Source of the DNA: Sipunculus nudus
Taxonomy: Eukaryota; Annelida; Sipuncula; Golfingiida; Sipunculidae
Reading direction: 5' to 3'
DNA length: 64,000 nt
Assembly: GCA_026874595.1 (NCBI GenBank)
Contig: CM049312.1
Span: 51,527,429 to 51,591,428 of the forward strand
The stretch's first letter is position 1; every line of letters begins with the position of its first letter. Made by a program: the position numbers and the translations under genes. Below are positions 34,667 to 47,622 of the stretch, piece by piece. Under the pieces are notes generated by a model. That model was not told the origin of the DNA and did not search any database. It saw nothing but the letters and a program-made list of their open reading frames with translations.

Positions 34667-35798
34667 ATATTGATTTGCTTAAACAAAGAGTTAAAAGATG
34701 TACGCAGTGCAACTTGATTTGCATGATTTGGGATATTACTTTCTTCTGATGTTGATTAACTGCATATGTTATAAAAATTTTGGTTCCATTATCAGTGTGT
34801 ATATATACAAATGACATACATGTAGCCTGAAAAATCTAGCCCTCAGATCTGACAGTAAAATTTAATAACTTATATGGCTCTATTCAGAAAGGCTAGAAAG
34901 TTGTGAATATTATAATACATAAAAGCATTGCAGTAGAACAGTAAAAGGAGTACATATATCACCTAAATATAACTATCTAAAATAAAAGTTTAAAATAATA
35001 AAAAAATATAAGTAAATTAAAAAAAAGTGAAGCACAGAATGCTTGCAGCTAACAAGGTGTGGCACATATGAGAATATATGGCTGATGTTTAAATCTCCAA
35101 GTCACTACCACTCTAATGATTCTCCAACCTTTCTTGCAGGTGTTTATTTAATAGCAGCACTGCACTCAGTAACACACAGTTATTTTATGTACCATAAACA
35201 CCCCAGGTGTTTAAAATTAAGACTTGGCATTCTGATACCTCATAGAGCCCCCATGTGTACACCAGTCCAAGAAACTTACAATATAAATGATACCCACTGA
35301 AATGGGGTCTTTGATTATTAGCTCAGGTATGAATATTTCAAATGATGTTTCTTAGTGTTGCTTCAATAATGTACAAAGATTACAAGAATTCCTGATGTGT
35401 GGCAGTTATATTTTCTGCCAAAGAAATAAATTACATTAGTTTTCAATATATTAGTTTATACAGCATGGGAAGAGATTTAACCTCTGACCAGTGGAAAGGG
35501 TAAGACTGACAGTCTAATAAAATCATGTGGGCATGAGTATTAGCACAGGGGCTCTTAACCACTTTGACTACCTGACATATCCACAGTTTGGGTGGCTGTG
35601 CAAAAGCATGTGGACAAAAAACAATTGAATTGGTTTTATAGGTTTGTTTAGTTTCCTGTGATTACACCATTAATATTCAATGAGATTCTTTAGTCACTGA
35701 CCAATAGAGACTCCTATTTGTGGTGCTTCTATTGCACGCTGACTAGTGACCCGTGTCTACAGAGCAGGCTTCATGTGAGCCTATGAGAGGAAACCAGT
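34667..35798 (-). other. SEC14L 3' flank / probable 3' UTR
   Basis: No other gene recognised. The SEC14L 3' UTR should lie here, reading leftward from 35798. One AATAAA on the minus strand is at 35148-35143, about 650 bases past the stop. Confidence 0.5.
35143..35148 (-). promoter_or_regulatory. Possible SEC14L poly(A) signal
   Basis: Minus-strand AATAAA (plus ttTATT within tgtttattta). It is the only canonical hexamer I noticed in the first ~700 bases after the stop. The assignment is tentative. Confidence 0.3.
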
Positions 35799-35926
35799 CT
35801 AGTTGTTTTCAGGTGCTGCTCCTTGGACTTGTTTTGTCATATCATCATCTGGCTCAAGTGTCTCCACCTGGTAGCTAATCTGTTTACTATTCATCCAGCT
35901 GTAAGAGTTGTCAAATAACACAACAT
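35799..35926 (-). CDS. SEC14-like protein, last exon (GOLD C-terminus)
   Basis: 128 nt including TAG. T from the previous exon plus AT gives Tyr, then VVLFDNSYSWMNSKQISYQV, matching '[21 protein letters not shown]' of the human SEC14L2 GOLD domain. The exon ends with a short acidic tail (EPDDDMTKQVQG). Acceptor tactttcag at 35927-35935. The in-phase join fixes the donor of the preceding exon at the first GTAAGT of a 27-bp array 15.9 kb away. Confidence 0.92.
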
Positions 35927-36103
35927 CTGAAAGTACAGAGAAAACACAAGCCTCTGATAAATAAACCCCCTTTGCAGTCTTGAAACCATAACTACTCAAA
36001 ACAAACGACTGCTTGGCCATAAGTTTTCACAGTATGGTAGACAGTCCCAAAGACCTTAAATACTATTTATATAATACTGTATCCTGAGACTGATAGTCTA
36101 TCG

Positions 36104-36392
36104 GCTGCATTCCAATCAAGTTGTGCAAATCTTATTTTTGAGTTTCCCAGTAGTAAAAAGTGTTCCAATCCCGTTCCCACTGGGAAATTCCAATTTGCAC
36201 AACTGGAGAAGTTGAGGCGCTTTTTTCAGATGCGATGTGCAAGACATGAGAAAACATGGTGGCTTAACCTTCTTTTGTTGTCAGCCATCTTTATTCAAGC
36301 TTGATAATGGAATGCTTCCTATTTCTGTGCTCAGAACTTTCCTGGCTTCCCATTCATGTGCACAATTTGCACAACTTCATTTGGAACACAGC
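36104..36392. mobile_element. MITE-like element
   Basis: Imperfect terminal inverted repeats of about 28 bp: left gctgcattccaatcaagttg then tgcaaat; right (minus) gctgtgttccaaatgaagtt then gtgcaaat. About 290 bp long with no coding capacity. It lies in the last intron of SEC14L. Confidence 0.65.
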
Positions 36393-39300
36393 ATATGATT
36401 TCCGCAGGTCTGGATCTACCACAGACTCCTTATGAGCGAGATAACACAAAAAAATGACCCATGGGTCATGACGCTCAGCTGACTGGGAAGAGATTCACAA
36501 AAGGAAATTTTATCATCAGAATGGTAGATACCCATTCAACTGAAGCATCAAACAGATTAACCAACAGGCCAAGATTTAGTCTGTATTTATATATCTGAAA
36601 AATAGAGAAAAAATGTGTAAACTTTAAAAACTAGAATACGGGTAGCCGACAAGTGACTACGTGTATCTGCCAAAATCAGAGTGAAGTGAGGCATGGATTG
36701 AGTGGCAAGGGGAAACAGAGTGAGGTACGTATGTTGCATATTAGCATGGATGTCTGCATCCTAAATGTGTATGTAGGTTGTGGAACCTACCACAAATCCA
36801 GAAAGCTGTCCAAGTTGTATACATATGCAAAATTTTAGGCAGAAAAGTCAAGCCACTACATGGATATTAGTGATTTTAGCCCACGGCAGACAAACAGACA
36901 GACGCTGTGCAAAAATGGTTGCAGTTTTGTGTATGATAAAGACCTATGTGAGATCTAAACACAAGCACAATTTTGGCCCAATCGGTCAAATGGTTCCTGA
37001 GATATTAGCTTGGATGTGTGCAGCATTAACTAGAATGTAGGTGGCGCCACCTGTCATAAAATCAAGAAAGCTATCCAGGATGTATAAACCTGCAAAATTT
37101 TAGGCAGTTATGTCAAACCACTACAGAGAAATGAGTGATTTTAGGCCATGGCAGACCAACAGACAGACGCTGTGCAAAATGTGCAAAAATGGTTGCAGGT
37201 GGCCCCTTCAGTTTTGTGTATGATAAAGACCTATGTGAGATCTATACACATGCAAAATTTTGGCCCAATCGTTCAAACGGTTCCCGAGATATGAGCTTGG
37301 ATGTCTGCCGCATAAACTAGAATAAAGGTGGCGCCACCTGTCATAAAATCAAGAAAGCTATCCAGGATGTATAAAACTGCAAAATTTTAAGCAGATATGT
37401 CAACCCACTGCCAAGATGTGAGTGACTTTATTGCACAGCAGACAAACAGACGGATGCTGTGCAAAAATGGTTGCAGGTGGTGCCACCAGTTTTGTGTATG
37501 ATAAAGAGCTTTGTGAGATCTATACACATGCAAAATTTTGGCCTGATCGGTCAAACGGTTCCCGAGATATGAGCTTGGATGTCATCAGCGTGAACGTGAA
37601 TGTAGGTGGTGCCACCTGTCATAAAATCAAGAAAGCTATCCAGGATGTATAAAACTGCAAAATTTTAGGCAGATATGTCAAACCACTGCCGAGATATGAG
37701 TGACATTATTGCACGGCAGACAAACAGACAGACGCTGTGCAAAAATGGTTGCAGGTGGCGCCACCAGTTTAGCGTATGATAAAGAGCTATGTTTGATCTA
37801 TATACATGCAAAATTTTGGCCCGATCAGTCAAACGGTTCCCGAAATATGAGCTTGGATGTCATCAGCGTGAATGAGAATGTAGGTTGCGCCACCTGTCAT
37901 AAAATCAAGAAAGCTATCCAGGATGTATACGCATGCCGAATTTCAGGTGAATTAGTCAATTCACTGCAGAGATATGAGTGATTTTAACCAAAGGCAGATG
38001 AACAGATGGACACTGTGCAAACATGGTTACAGGTGGCACCACCATATTTTGTGTATGTTATAGAGCTATCCAAGGGCTACATTAGTATAAATTTTATTTC
38101 CTGATCAGTCAAACGGTTCCCGAGATATAAGCTTGGAAAGCTGATAAAATCAAGTCCCAGAGGAGCTCTCTGGAAACGAATGCGGCAACGGCGGAGGAAC
38201 CCGGTCAAAAACATAGTATCCACAAAACTTCGTTTTGGCGGGTACAAAAATACAGGTGGCTCCACCAGTCTGCAGAAACTAATAAAAACACTTACAAACA
38301 TCAATATCCATGCAAAGAATCATGGTGATCTCCCCATTAGTTGTTCAGATACTTCAGCTTTTGTATCAAATTGTCCATTATTCTGAGGGATACTTCGGAG
38401 TCCTATAGCTTGAAGGATATGGGTAACAGAGACCTAATTTTAAGTTTCCACAGGCACTTTTCATGGGCCTTCTTGCATGACAAGAATGAAGATTCTAGGT
38501 CCAGTTGTTGCGATTTGTATCCTGTTGACAGATAACCACATCTTTAAAGGTATCAAAAAAAGAGAAAAAAAATCGTAAAAATTTGAAAAAAATAGAGGTG
38601 GCGCACCCAGTCTGCAGAAACTGATGGAACAGGTCATGATCAATATGTATGCCGAAAATCATGACCATCAGTGTTGTAGTTATTGAGATACTGCAGTTTT
38701 TGTATCAAATTTTCCATTATTCTAGGGGGTAATTTGGAGCCATACAGCTTAGAGAATATGGGTAACAGAGACCTAATTTCAGGTTTTAATGGAGATTTTT
38801 CATGGGTCTCCCTGTGTGTCAAGAATGAAGATTCTAGGTCCAGTTTTAATGATTTGTGCCCTGTTAACAGATATTCATAACTTTAAAGGTCTCAAAAATA
38901 GAGAAAAAATTCGTAAAAAAACCCGAACAAATACAGGTGGTGCCACCAGTCTGCAGAAACTGATGAAACACTCCATGATCAATATCCATGAAAACAATTA
39001 TGGTGATCTCTGCATTAGTTGTTCAGATACTTCAGCTTTTGTATCAAATTTTCCATTATTCTGAGCTGTACTTTGGAGTGCCATAGCTCAAAGGAAATGG
39101 GTAACAGAGACCTAATTTCAGGTGTCCATGGAGACTTATCATGGGTCTCCCTGTGTGTCAACAATGAAGATTCTAGGTCCAGTCCTTACGATTTGTACGC
39201 TGTTGACAGATAACTACATCCTGAAAGGTCTCGAAAATAGAGAAAAAAAAATTGTGAAAATTTGAAAAAATACAGGTGGCACTACCAGTCTGCAGGTACT

Positions 39301-40397
39301 GATGAAACACCTCTTGATCAATATGTATGCCAAAAATCATGACCATCAGTGTTGTAGTTATTGAGATGTTGCAGTTTGTTTTTATCAAATTTTTCATTAT
39401 TCTGGGGGGGTTATTGGGAGCCCCCCATAGCTCAAAGGATATGGGTAACAGAGACCTTATTTCAGGTTTCCATGCAGACTTTTTATGGACCTCTCAGTGT
39501 GTCAAGAATGAAGATTCTAGGTCCAGTCTTTATGATTTGTGCCCTGTTAACAGCTGTTCACATTTTTAAATTCGTAAAAAATCGAAAAATTCAGGTGGCG
39601 CCACCAGTCTGCAGGAAGTGATGGAACATCTCATGATCAATACGTATGCCAAAAATCATGACCATCAGTCAAGTAGTTAATGAGATATTGAAGTTTTTGT
39701 ATGAAATTTTTTACTTTTCTGGGGGGTACTTTGGGGCCCCATAGCTCGAAGGATATGGGTAACAGAGATCTAATTTATGGTTTCCATGGAGACTTTTAAT
39801 AGGTTTCTCAGTGTGTCAAGAATGAAGATTCTAGGTCCAGTGGTTACATTTTGTGCCACGTTAACAGATGACAGCATCTTTAAACGTCTCAAAAATAGAG
39901 GAAAAAATTGTAAAAAAATCGAAAAATACAGATGGCGCCACCAGTCTGCAGGAAGTGTTGGAACATCTCATGATCAATATGTATGCCAAAAATCATGACC
40001 ATCAGTGTTGTAGTAATTGAGATATTGAAGTTTTTGTATGAAATTTTTTACTATTCTGGGGGGTACTTTGGGGCCCCATAGCTCAAAGGATATGGGTAAC
40101 AGAGACCTAATTTCTGGTTTCCAAGGAGATTTTTCATGGACCTCTCAGTGTGTCAAGAATTAAGATTCTAGGTCTAGGCTTTACGATTTGTGCCTTGTTA
40201 ACAGATGTTCACATTTTTAAAGGTCTCAAAAATAGAGAAAAAAATTTGTAAAAAATCGAAAAATACAGGTGGCGCCACCAGTCTGCAGGAAGTGATGGAA
40301 CATCTCATGATCAATATATATTTAATACCAGTCACAGTAGTGACGTCACTTCGCTGGTTCCTATGAAAGTGTGCTGATACACAGAGGAAGTTGGGGA

Positions 40398-40469
40398 TCC
40401 CTGTTAGCTCAGTGGTAGAGCAGACGACCGGCAATCGGAGGGTCATGGGTTCGATTCCCATACGGGGTG
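40398..40469 (+). tRNA. tRNA-like head of SINE, copy 1
   Basis: 72 bases fold as a tRNA: acceptor stem with six of seven pairs, D arm GCTC/GAGC, T arm ATGGG/CCCAT around TTCGATT. The anticodon stem keeps only three pairs, and loop CCGGCAA would give GGC (Ala) but with C instead of the invariant T33. It is therefore more likely a SINE promoter than a working tRNA gene. TTTTT follows at 40476-40480. Confidence 0.35.
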
Positions 40470-40702
40470 ATCCGACTTTTTCTGTGTATTCTTGTTCTAT
40501 ATCTCCATGAGATGGACCAGCATGGCCATTCAACATCTTTCTATATAATATTTGATGCACACCATAAAAGGCCATCAGTTTATCACTGCTGCATGCAAAG
40601 TCGCCGTGTTGACACATGTAGTATGTATAATACCAGTCACAGTAGTGACGTCACTTCGCTGGTTCCTATGAAAGTGTGCTGATACACAGAGGAAGTTGGG
40701 GA

Positions 40703-40774
40703 TCCCTGTTAGCTCAGTGGTAGAGCAGACGACCGGCAATCGGAGGGTCATGGGTTCGATTCCCATACGGGGTG
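40703..40774 (+). tRNA. tRNA-like head of SINE, copy 2
   Basis: Identical in sequence to the copy 305 bases upstream, with the same defects in the anticodon arm. Likely a Pol III promoter of the SINE and not a functional tRNA. Confidence 0.35.
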
Positions 40775-41007
40775 ATCCGACTTTTTCTGTGTATTCTTGT
40801 TCTATATCTCCATGAGATGGACCAGCATGGCTATTCAACATCTTTCTATATAATATTTGATGCACACCATAAAAGGCCATCAGTTTATCACTGCTGCATG
40901 CAAAGTCGCCGTGTTGACACATGTAGTATGTATAATACCAGTCACAGTAGTGACGTCACTTCGCTGGTTCCTATGAAAGTGTGCTGATACACAGAGGAAG
41001 TTGGGGA

Positions 41008-41079
41008 TCCCTGTTAGCTCAGTGGTAGAGCAGACGACCGGCAATCGGAGGGTCATGGGTTCGATTCCCATACGGGGTG
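41008..41079 (+). tRNA. tRNA-like head of SINE, copy 3
   Basis: Same sequence again. This unit is truncated about 30 bases after its tRNA-like head, at the target-site duplication. Confidence 0.35.
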
Positions 41080-41416
41080 ATCCGACTTTTTCTGTGTATT
41101 CTTGTTCTATATGATCAATATGTATGCCAAAAATCATGACCATCAGTCAAGTAGTTAATGAGATATTGAAGTTTTTGTATGAAATTTTTGACTTTTGGGG
41201 GGGGGGGTACTTTGGGGCCCCATAGCTCGAAGGATATGGGTAACAGAGACCTAATTTCTGGTTTCCAAGAAGAGTTTTCATGGACCTCTCAGAATCATAA
41301 GTTACAAGGTTCTAGGTTCAGAGGTTACGATTTGTGCCTGGTTAACGGACGGACAGACGGACGACGGACAAAGAGTGATCGCTATAGCTCAGATGACTTT
41401 CAGTCAGCTGAGCTAA

Positions 41417-42529
41417 AAAAATCCAATCTTTTTACAAACTTGAATTGTGCATAGATATGGATGAGAGGACAAAGTTTATTTTAAATACAGTCATGAATTT
41501 TACTTGGAGAGTGACCTTGACCCTGAATAGTCATATTTTTTTCAATGAAAATTACACAAAATCTAAAATATCTGAAAAAAAGGCAGCATAGTTTCAGTGG
41601 TCTGAAGATCTTTGATAGCTATTGTCTTGTAAAGGAGACTGGTGGCTATAATCCTATAATCTCTCATTAATAAACCCTATCATTCCCACTAGCCAATAGT
41701 GTAAACACTATCAATCAACAAGGGACCCATGGGTCATGGCACTCTGCTGTCTATCATGGCTAAATAATTCTGTACTAAATGACTGTAACATCCCCATCAT
41801 TATGAAACAATTACACAAAAAAAGACCCACAGATAATCACAACAGTTTTGATCAGCCCAATAGGTTTAAGTTACATTAAATAAAAGGAAACAATATTTAA
41901 ACAAGGGACCTATGGGTCATGACGCTCAGCTGTTATATATGATAAAAAAATATTATTTAGAAATGAGGCACATGCTGGTTTTGTGTGGTAATAAATATAA
42001 GCTGTATTATGAGTTGTTGTTGTTTAGCTTATGTATGATTTTGATAGTACCTTTGGAGACGGAAGAGGATTGATTTCATTTATTTTATTAACAAATGGAG
42101 TACTACTGTCACACGGATTTTGACTTGGCCATATAACTTATAAGCAGAACATATAATATAAGAGTTTAACTATTTATTAAAAAAATTACAAATATTGTCC
42201 CAAATATAATTTTTATTAAAAATAATAAGAGAATCATATGATTTTTTTAAATGAAATATAACTGATATGATTATTAAAATAATATTAAAGAATATATTCA
42301 TGAATGCATTCATGAATACATTTTGAAAGTATTTGCACAAGTATTCATATACTTTCATTTTTTCCTGAATTCCCATTCTTTATGCAAGAAATTTTATAAT
42401 GGAGTACATAATCATATTCATATTTAAATACAATTACAAAGTTGATGTTGAGAATCCAGAATATTCAAAATTCACACATTTAAATAATGAACATAAGTAC
42501 CTGGTCTTATGGCTTTTATTTATATTAAA
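41417..42529. repeat. Degenerate family X left ends and AT-rich filler
   Basis: Two solo left ends occur: caagggacccatgggtcatg at 41719 and caagggacctatgggtcatg then acgctcagctg at 41903-41933. Neither has its own right end nearby, so they are probably remnants. The rest is AT-rich with no gene. Confidence 0.55.
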
Positions 42530-43965
42530 CAAGGGACCTATGGGTCACGACGCTCAGCTGATCATGATTGAACTATAAATGTATCACCATTGTGATACTA
42601 TATTTAGTCGACAAACCTTATGAATATCATGGACCTATATGGCTATATAGTGGTTTATTTTTTATTTATTTGGGAGCTGTTGAAAATAGCAATATATTTG
42701 AGCAAATATGAATGCAATGACAGTACACTAAGCAGTGGTAGAATGATGATAAGGCTATTTGTTGAAGGATCTATATTGTATAGAAGTCCGCAAGATTTCA
42801 ATTTGACATATATAATGTTATTATTTACTATGCTGAAGAGTGGATTTATGAATTGTGACTGTATGACATGATATCTCTTAGGTCTTGACAAGGTAAATTA
42901 TATTGATGCCCACCACATCTACATATTACACAATATTGACATAATTTCTGGCACGTACATAGGCAACAAACAGTTATACAATATATAAAAATATGAAAAT
43001 CTGATTCAACTTGTTCTCGTTTACTGAGGCTGACATTGGGATGGGGTTCGGAGAAGGAAACAGTGTGGGCAGCAAGGAGGGTTGGATGTAGAGAGAAAAG
43101 GAGATAGAGAGAGAGGGAGGGAGCATTCAACAGTACTTAAACACCTGGAAGGTTAAAATCTAAAATATTATGAAATGTAGATAAAGTCTGAGAGAAAGAG
43201 GTAATCTAGGCTATGGTTGGTTGATATGATTGAAGAAATTGTTGCAAATAATATTTTAAGATCTGACCTTGCGCTTTCATTGGATACCTTTTTGACAGGC
43301 TGTTGACAGTTCAACTTTTTTCATATTTGTCTAATGAGATCCAATTTTTTTAATTTAAACTTTAATTAAACTGTTTTTTCTATTTTATGATATGTATACA
43401 GTTGCTATAAAATCCCCACTCCACAGGCGGAAGGACTTGATGGAGGGGGGGGGGGGGGTTACGATGGGTGTTACAACGCCTCTGTCTCTCTGTATATATT
43501 TTCTTCAAATTATTAAATTTTATGCTATAGCAATAGCACTATTGTTGACAGTGCGAAGGAGCAAGGACTTAGTGGGGTGGGGGAAGGGGATGGTGGGAGT
43601 TACAATACCTTTGCATATACGTACAGGATATGAAATTTAATTAATCAGAGCTTACATGAAAAAAAAGTTTATTCATAATTATTAAATATTTAAAACAGGC
43701 AAGAAAGCTAGAGAAACAAAGCAAATAATTTTAATTCCCATTCTTCTGAGCCAGGAAATTATGAACAATTTTTACATAAATTCCCTTTTTTATAACATCA
43801 TTTTTTTCCAGGTTTGAAAATGTAACTATACATTTAGAGTATAACAAATATATGTGAATATTTCAGTTGATTCACATTTCTTAATTGCATCAACATATAT
43901 ATCTAATAAATTAGGTTTATAGTACCTGTCAACATAATGGGGTGGAGGGAGGAAGGGAGGCATAG

Positions 43966-44037
43966 GGGTGAGAGAGAGAGAAAGAGAGAGAGAGAGAAAG
44001 AGAGCTAGAAAGAGAGAAAGGGAAAGAGAGAGGAGAA
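43966..44037 (+). repeat. (GA)n purine-rich microsatellite, copy 1
   Basis: gagagagaga/gaaagaga tract on the plus strand, almost pure purine for ~70 bases. The second copy at 44568-44637 results from the 602-bp duplication. Confidence 0.9.
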
Positions 44038-44567
44038 AGGCTCTCTGGTAATTACTGCCTGACCCAGCCTGACCCAGACACTCACAGAATCTCTGTATAT
44101 ATTTTCTTCAAATTATTCAATTTTATGCTATAGCAATAACACTATTGTTGACAGTGCGAAGGAGCAAGGACTTAGTGGGGTGGGGGAAGGGGATGGTGGG
44201 AGTTACAATACCCTTGCATATACGTACAGGATATGAAATTTAATTAATCAGAGCTTACAGGAAAAAAAAGTTTATTCATAATTATTAAATATTTAAAACA
44301 GGCAAGAAAGCTAGAGAAACAAAGCAAATAATTTTAATTCCCATTCTTCTGAGCCAGGAAATTATGAACAATTTTTACATAAATTCCCTTTTTTATAACA
44401 TCATTTTTTTCCAGGTTTGAAAATGTAACTATACATTTTGAGTATAACATATATGTGAATATTTCAGTTGATTCACATTTCTTAATTGCATCAACATATA
44501 TATCTAATAAATTAGGTTTATAGTACCTGTCAACATAATGGGGTGGAGGGAGGAAGGGAGGCATAGG

Positions 44568-44637
44568 GGTGAGAGAGAGAGAAAGAGAGAGAGAGAAAGA
44601 GAGCTAGAAAGAGAGAAAGGGAAAGAGAGAGGAGAAA
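44568..44637 (+). repeat. (GA)n purine-rich microsatellite, copy 2
   Basis: Duplicate of the tract ~602 bases upstream, two bases shorter. Confidence 0.9.
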
Positions 44638-47622
44638 GGCTCTCTGGTAATTACTGCCTGACCCAGCCTGACCCAGACACTCACAGAAGCAGTAGGCAAG
44701 GAGTGAAGGTGTTATGTAACAGCCTGGAACACTGTTAACCAATGACTTGATGTAAACATTCAAGACATGGTGCTATAAATATGGGTCACTGTGCTCAGCT
44801 GAAGTTGGCCTTGAAGGTAAAAATCTAAAATAATAATGGAGATCAAGTCTAAGATGAAAAGGTAATATATGCCATGGCTGGTTGACATGATTGGTTTGTA
44901 TTGATGAGTGAGAAATTGTTGCAAATAATATTTTGTGACCAAACCATGCATTCTCTAATGTCAAAATTGAAGCATGTGAGCAGTTTGTGAACATAAGATG
45001 TATATTATTACCATGATCATTGGCTGGCTTTTTGATAGTTTGTTGACAGTTCAGTAGTTTACACATCTGCTCAATTGGATCTATTTTACATAATATATAT
45101 TATTAAATATATGTATTTTTATTTTATAAAATGTATACAGTTGAAATATAACTGATGTCTCCAGTCCCCAGATGCAAGAACCTGGTGGTGGTGGTTGGGG
45201 GGGGGGGGGAGGGCTGGAATGATGGGAGTTACAACATCTCTGTATTAACATAGTGTATATACATATAGGATTTCCATTTAATTCAACAATACTTACAGGA
45301 TTAAATAGTCCATTCACAATTACATAATATTTAAAAAAGGACAGACAGACTGTTAGACAAACAAAGCTGATAATATATTTTAATATTTTAAAGTTTTTCA
45401 TCTGCAATATTACACATCTGAATACATAAGTTGCTTTCAAATTTCAGACTTTAATGGCTTAAATCCATACACATACAGCATATGAAAGTTATTTCAACAG
45501 TGCTTAAAGGAAAAATTTCATAATAAGTATATATATTTAATGATAATTGAGAGATGATGGACAGACAAGAGCTGATCACTTTATGTTCCATTCTCCTGGG
45601 GCAAGAATATGTTTCAATATTAGATCTTAATTTTTTCTAATCCAATTATCTTTCAAATTGAAAAAATTGTACACATTTGCAATATTAACTAATGTCCCAG
45701 TGCACAGGTGACGATGAGGTGCTAAGGATCAATGACAGCCGGGGGGGGGGGGGGGGGGGTGGGGAGGAGATGGGATTAACAACACTTTTGCATAAACATT
45801 CAGGGCAAACAAAGCCTGATCTCCAATTCTGCTGAGGCTCGAAAATAATGAACACATGTTTGTATTAGATCCTCATTTTTTTATTTTAAGTTTAATTTGT
45901 ATACATTTCTAATATAACATAAATTTCTGAATATAAACGTTGATTCATAATTCTAAATTGCATCATCATAAATCTCAATCTTGTCATGTAACACCACATC
46001 ATGCATACAAATGTATATTTATATATTCATGGGGGGGGGGGGGAGGGGGTGTGATATGAGAACAATTGTACACCTGTCACAGCAGGGGATCTCCCCCAGT
46101 GACTGAAACAAATCAGGAACCCTGGCATAGCTGACTTCCAGTGACCTGGAGTGGCCTACCTGCATCTGGAACAAAGCAAGTGACTACAATAGACCCTCAA
46201 GATAAAATTCAATAGCTAGCCTAATTTTCAACCTTTTAGTTTCAAATTTCAGATTTAAACACATTAAATACTTATGTTTACATTCTGAGAAAATTAAATC
46301 AACAGTACTCACAGGGAAAAAATGTGCCATGGTCAAAGTTGGGTAAAATTTCAGGTACTGATTTTATGTTTATGCTAATAACTTATAAAATTTACAAAAT
46401 ACAGATCTAATTTTGGGTATACAATTGAATCTTAATTAAACAAAGTTATATACTTAAAAAAAATTCTCTAGCTTCAATAATTTTCATGAAACCTGAGTAA
46501 ATATTTTTCCTGATTTTTTACAAAGTCAATTTTGTTTAGGCAAATAACTTAAAACAATTACGCAATACTGACATCATTTCTGGCATGTGCATAGCGAATG
46601 TATAGAAAAATATGTATATTATATATGATCAAAGTCAGATCAGTGGTTTTGATACTAGGCAGTCCTGAAGTGTAACAAAGGGTTTTTAATGAAAAAAATG
46701 AAGTTTTTCATTAATATCTCGAAGGAATTAAGTTCTGGTGACCAAATTCTTGGCATGGTAGGGGATTTTGGAGACATCTTACTGTATGCCTAATTTAAGG
46801 AACTTAGAGCTGAAGCTGGGGAGCTGAGCTCTAGCAAACTGCATAACACTAGGTTGATGTAAACAATATGTGACATGGTGCTTGAAAACTTGAATAAAAT
46901 CTACAGTTTTTGATCAACTGGTTTCAAATTTTAAATGTTAACAGTTGAAATGCTAACAAAAACATGCTTTGAAAATTAAATCCACAGCAGTTACAGAAAA
47001 AAAACGTGCCATGGTCAAAGTTGGGCAAAGTTTAAGGTACCAATTTTTTATTTTTGCTAATATTTCAAAAAATTTAAAAGATTTTGATCAAATTTTGGGT
47101 ATACAATTTAATTTTGATTAATAAAAGTTATATTACTGGAAAAAAAGTGCTTAGCTTTAACAAGTTTTGTGTTAAGTGATCAAATTTTTTTCGTGATTAT
47201 TTACAAAATGCATTATGTTTGGGCCCATAACTTTTTTAAATTATATAATACAGACCCAATTTCTGGCATGTACATAGGAACCATATAGAGGATTATTTAT
47301 GGTAAATATGAGGAAAAACAGATGAGTGGTTTTGATATTAGGCAGTCCTGAAGTGTGAAAATAGGATTTTAATAAAAAATTGAGGTTTTTCCTTAATTTC
47401 TCAAAGGAACGAAGTCGCAAAGACCCAGTTTTCGGCTTGGTAGGAGATCTTGGGGACATCTAACATTATGCTGAATTTTGGATTCCTAGGTCTTACGGTT
47501 TCAAAACGTGCCACATCTACGGACGGACGGACGGACGGACGGACGGACGGACGGACAGACGGACGGACGACGGACAATGGACCACGACTATAGCTCAGAT
47601 GACTTATAGTCAGCTGAGCTAA

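Larger units (their letters stand above)
40318..41110 (+). mobile_element. tRNA-derived SINE, tandem trimer of a 305-bp unit, with 11-bp target duplication
   Basis: The unit repeats with a 305-bp period (taccagtcacagtagtgacg at 40326, 40631 and 40936); the third copy is cut short at 41110. Each has a TGACGTCA (CRE-like) palindrome, a tRNA-like head with A box (tagctcagtggtagagc) and B box (gggttcgattccc), and a T5 Pol III terminator. The whole insert is flanked by ATGATCAATAT (40307-40317 and 41111-41121). The neighbouring D units carry the uninterrupted sequence atgatcaatatgtatgccaa, an empty site within the same element. Confidence 0.88.
36453..41416 (+). mobile_element. Family X element, complete, ~5 kb, A and D units
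   Basis: The left end carries a perfect 16-bp palindrome ATGACCCATGGGTCAT, then GACGCTCAGCTGAC. The right end is the hairpin agctcagatgact-ttc-agtcagctgagct-aa (41386-41416). Inside, inverted A units (36630-38030, about five) are followed by about nine D units of ~300-350 bp (38200-41340) with GGTGGCGCCACC cores. Flanks cacaaaaaaat / aaaaaaatcc could hold a short target duplication. A SINE trimer is inserted at 40318-41110. No transposase ORF. Confidence 0.78.
43486..44690 (+). repeat. 602-bp tandem duplication
   Basis: The stretch from ctctgtatatattttcttca at about 43489 recurs at about 44091 (shift 602), and the copies stay near-identical through the gtggggtgggggaagggg, the GA-rich tract and tctctggtaattactgcctg. 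Only scattered differences are seen, so the event is recent. Confidence 0.88.
42530..47622 (+). mobile_element. Composite of nested family X copies
   Basis: A left end at 42534-42562 (gggacctatgggtcacgacg, ctcagctga) and a second at 44784-44803 (tatgggtcactgtgctcagc) share one right hairpin end at 47588-47622, preceded by a (CGGA)n tract at 47519-47572. The segment 44.78-46.85 kb parallels 18.01-19.9 kb in order, so it is a second copy of that element enlarged by an extra C-type unit. Several long G-runs (43446-43457, 45198-45209, 45740-45757, 46029-46048) occur. No coding region. Confidence 0.65.

Noticed and set aside
40398-41079. Three functional tRNA-Ala(GGC) genes
   Set aside because: The anticodon stem has only three pairs, position 33 is C, and the units are embedded in a 305-bp retroposon with a target duplication. 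Kept only as low-confidence tRNA-like SINE heads.
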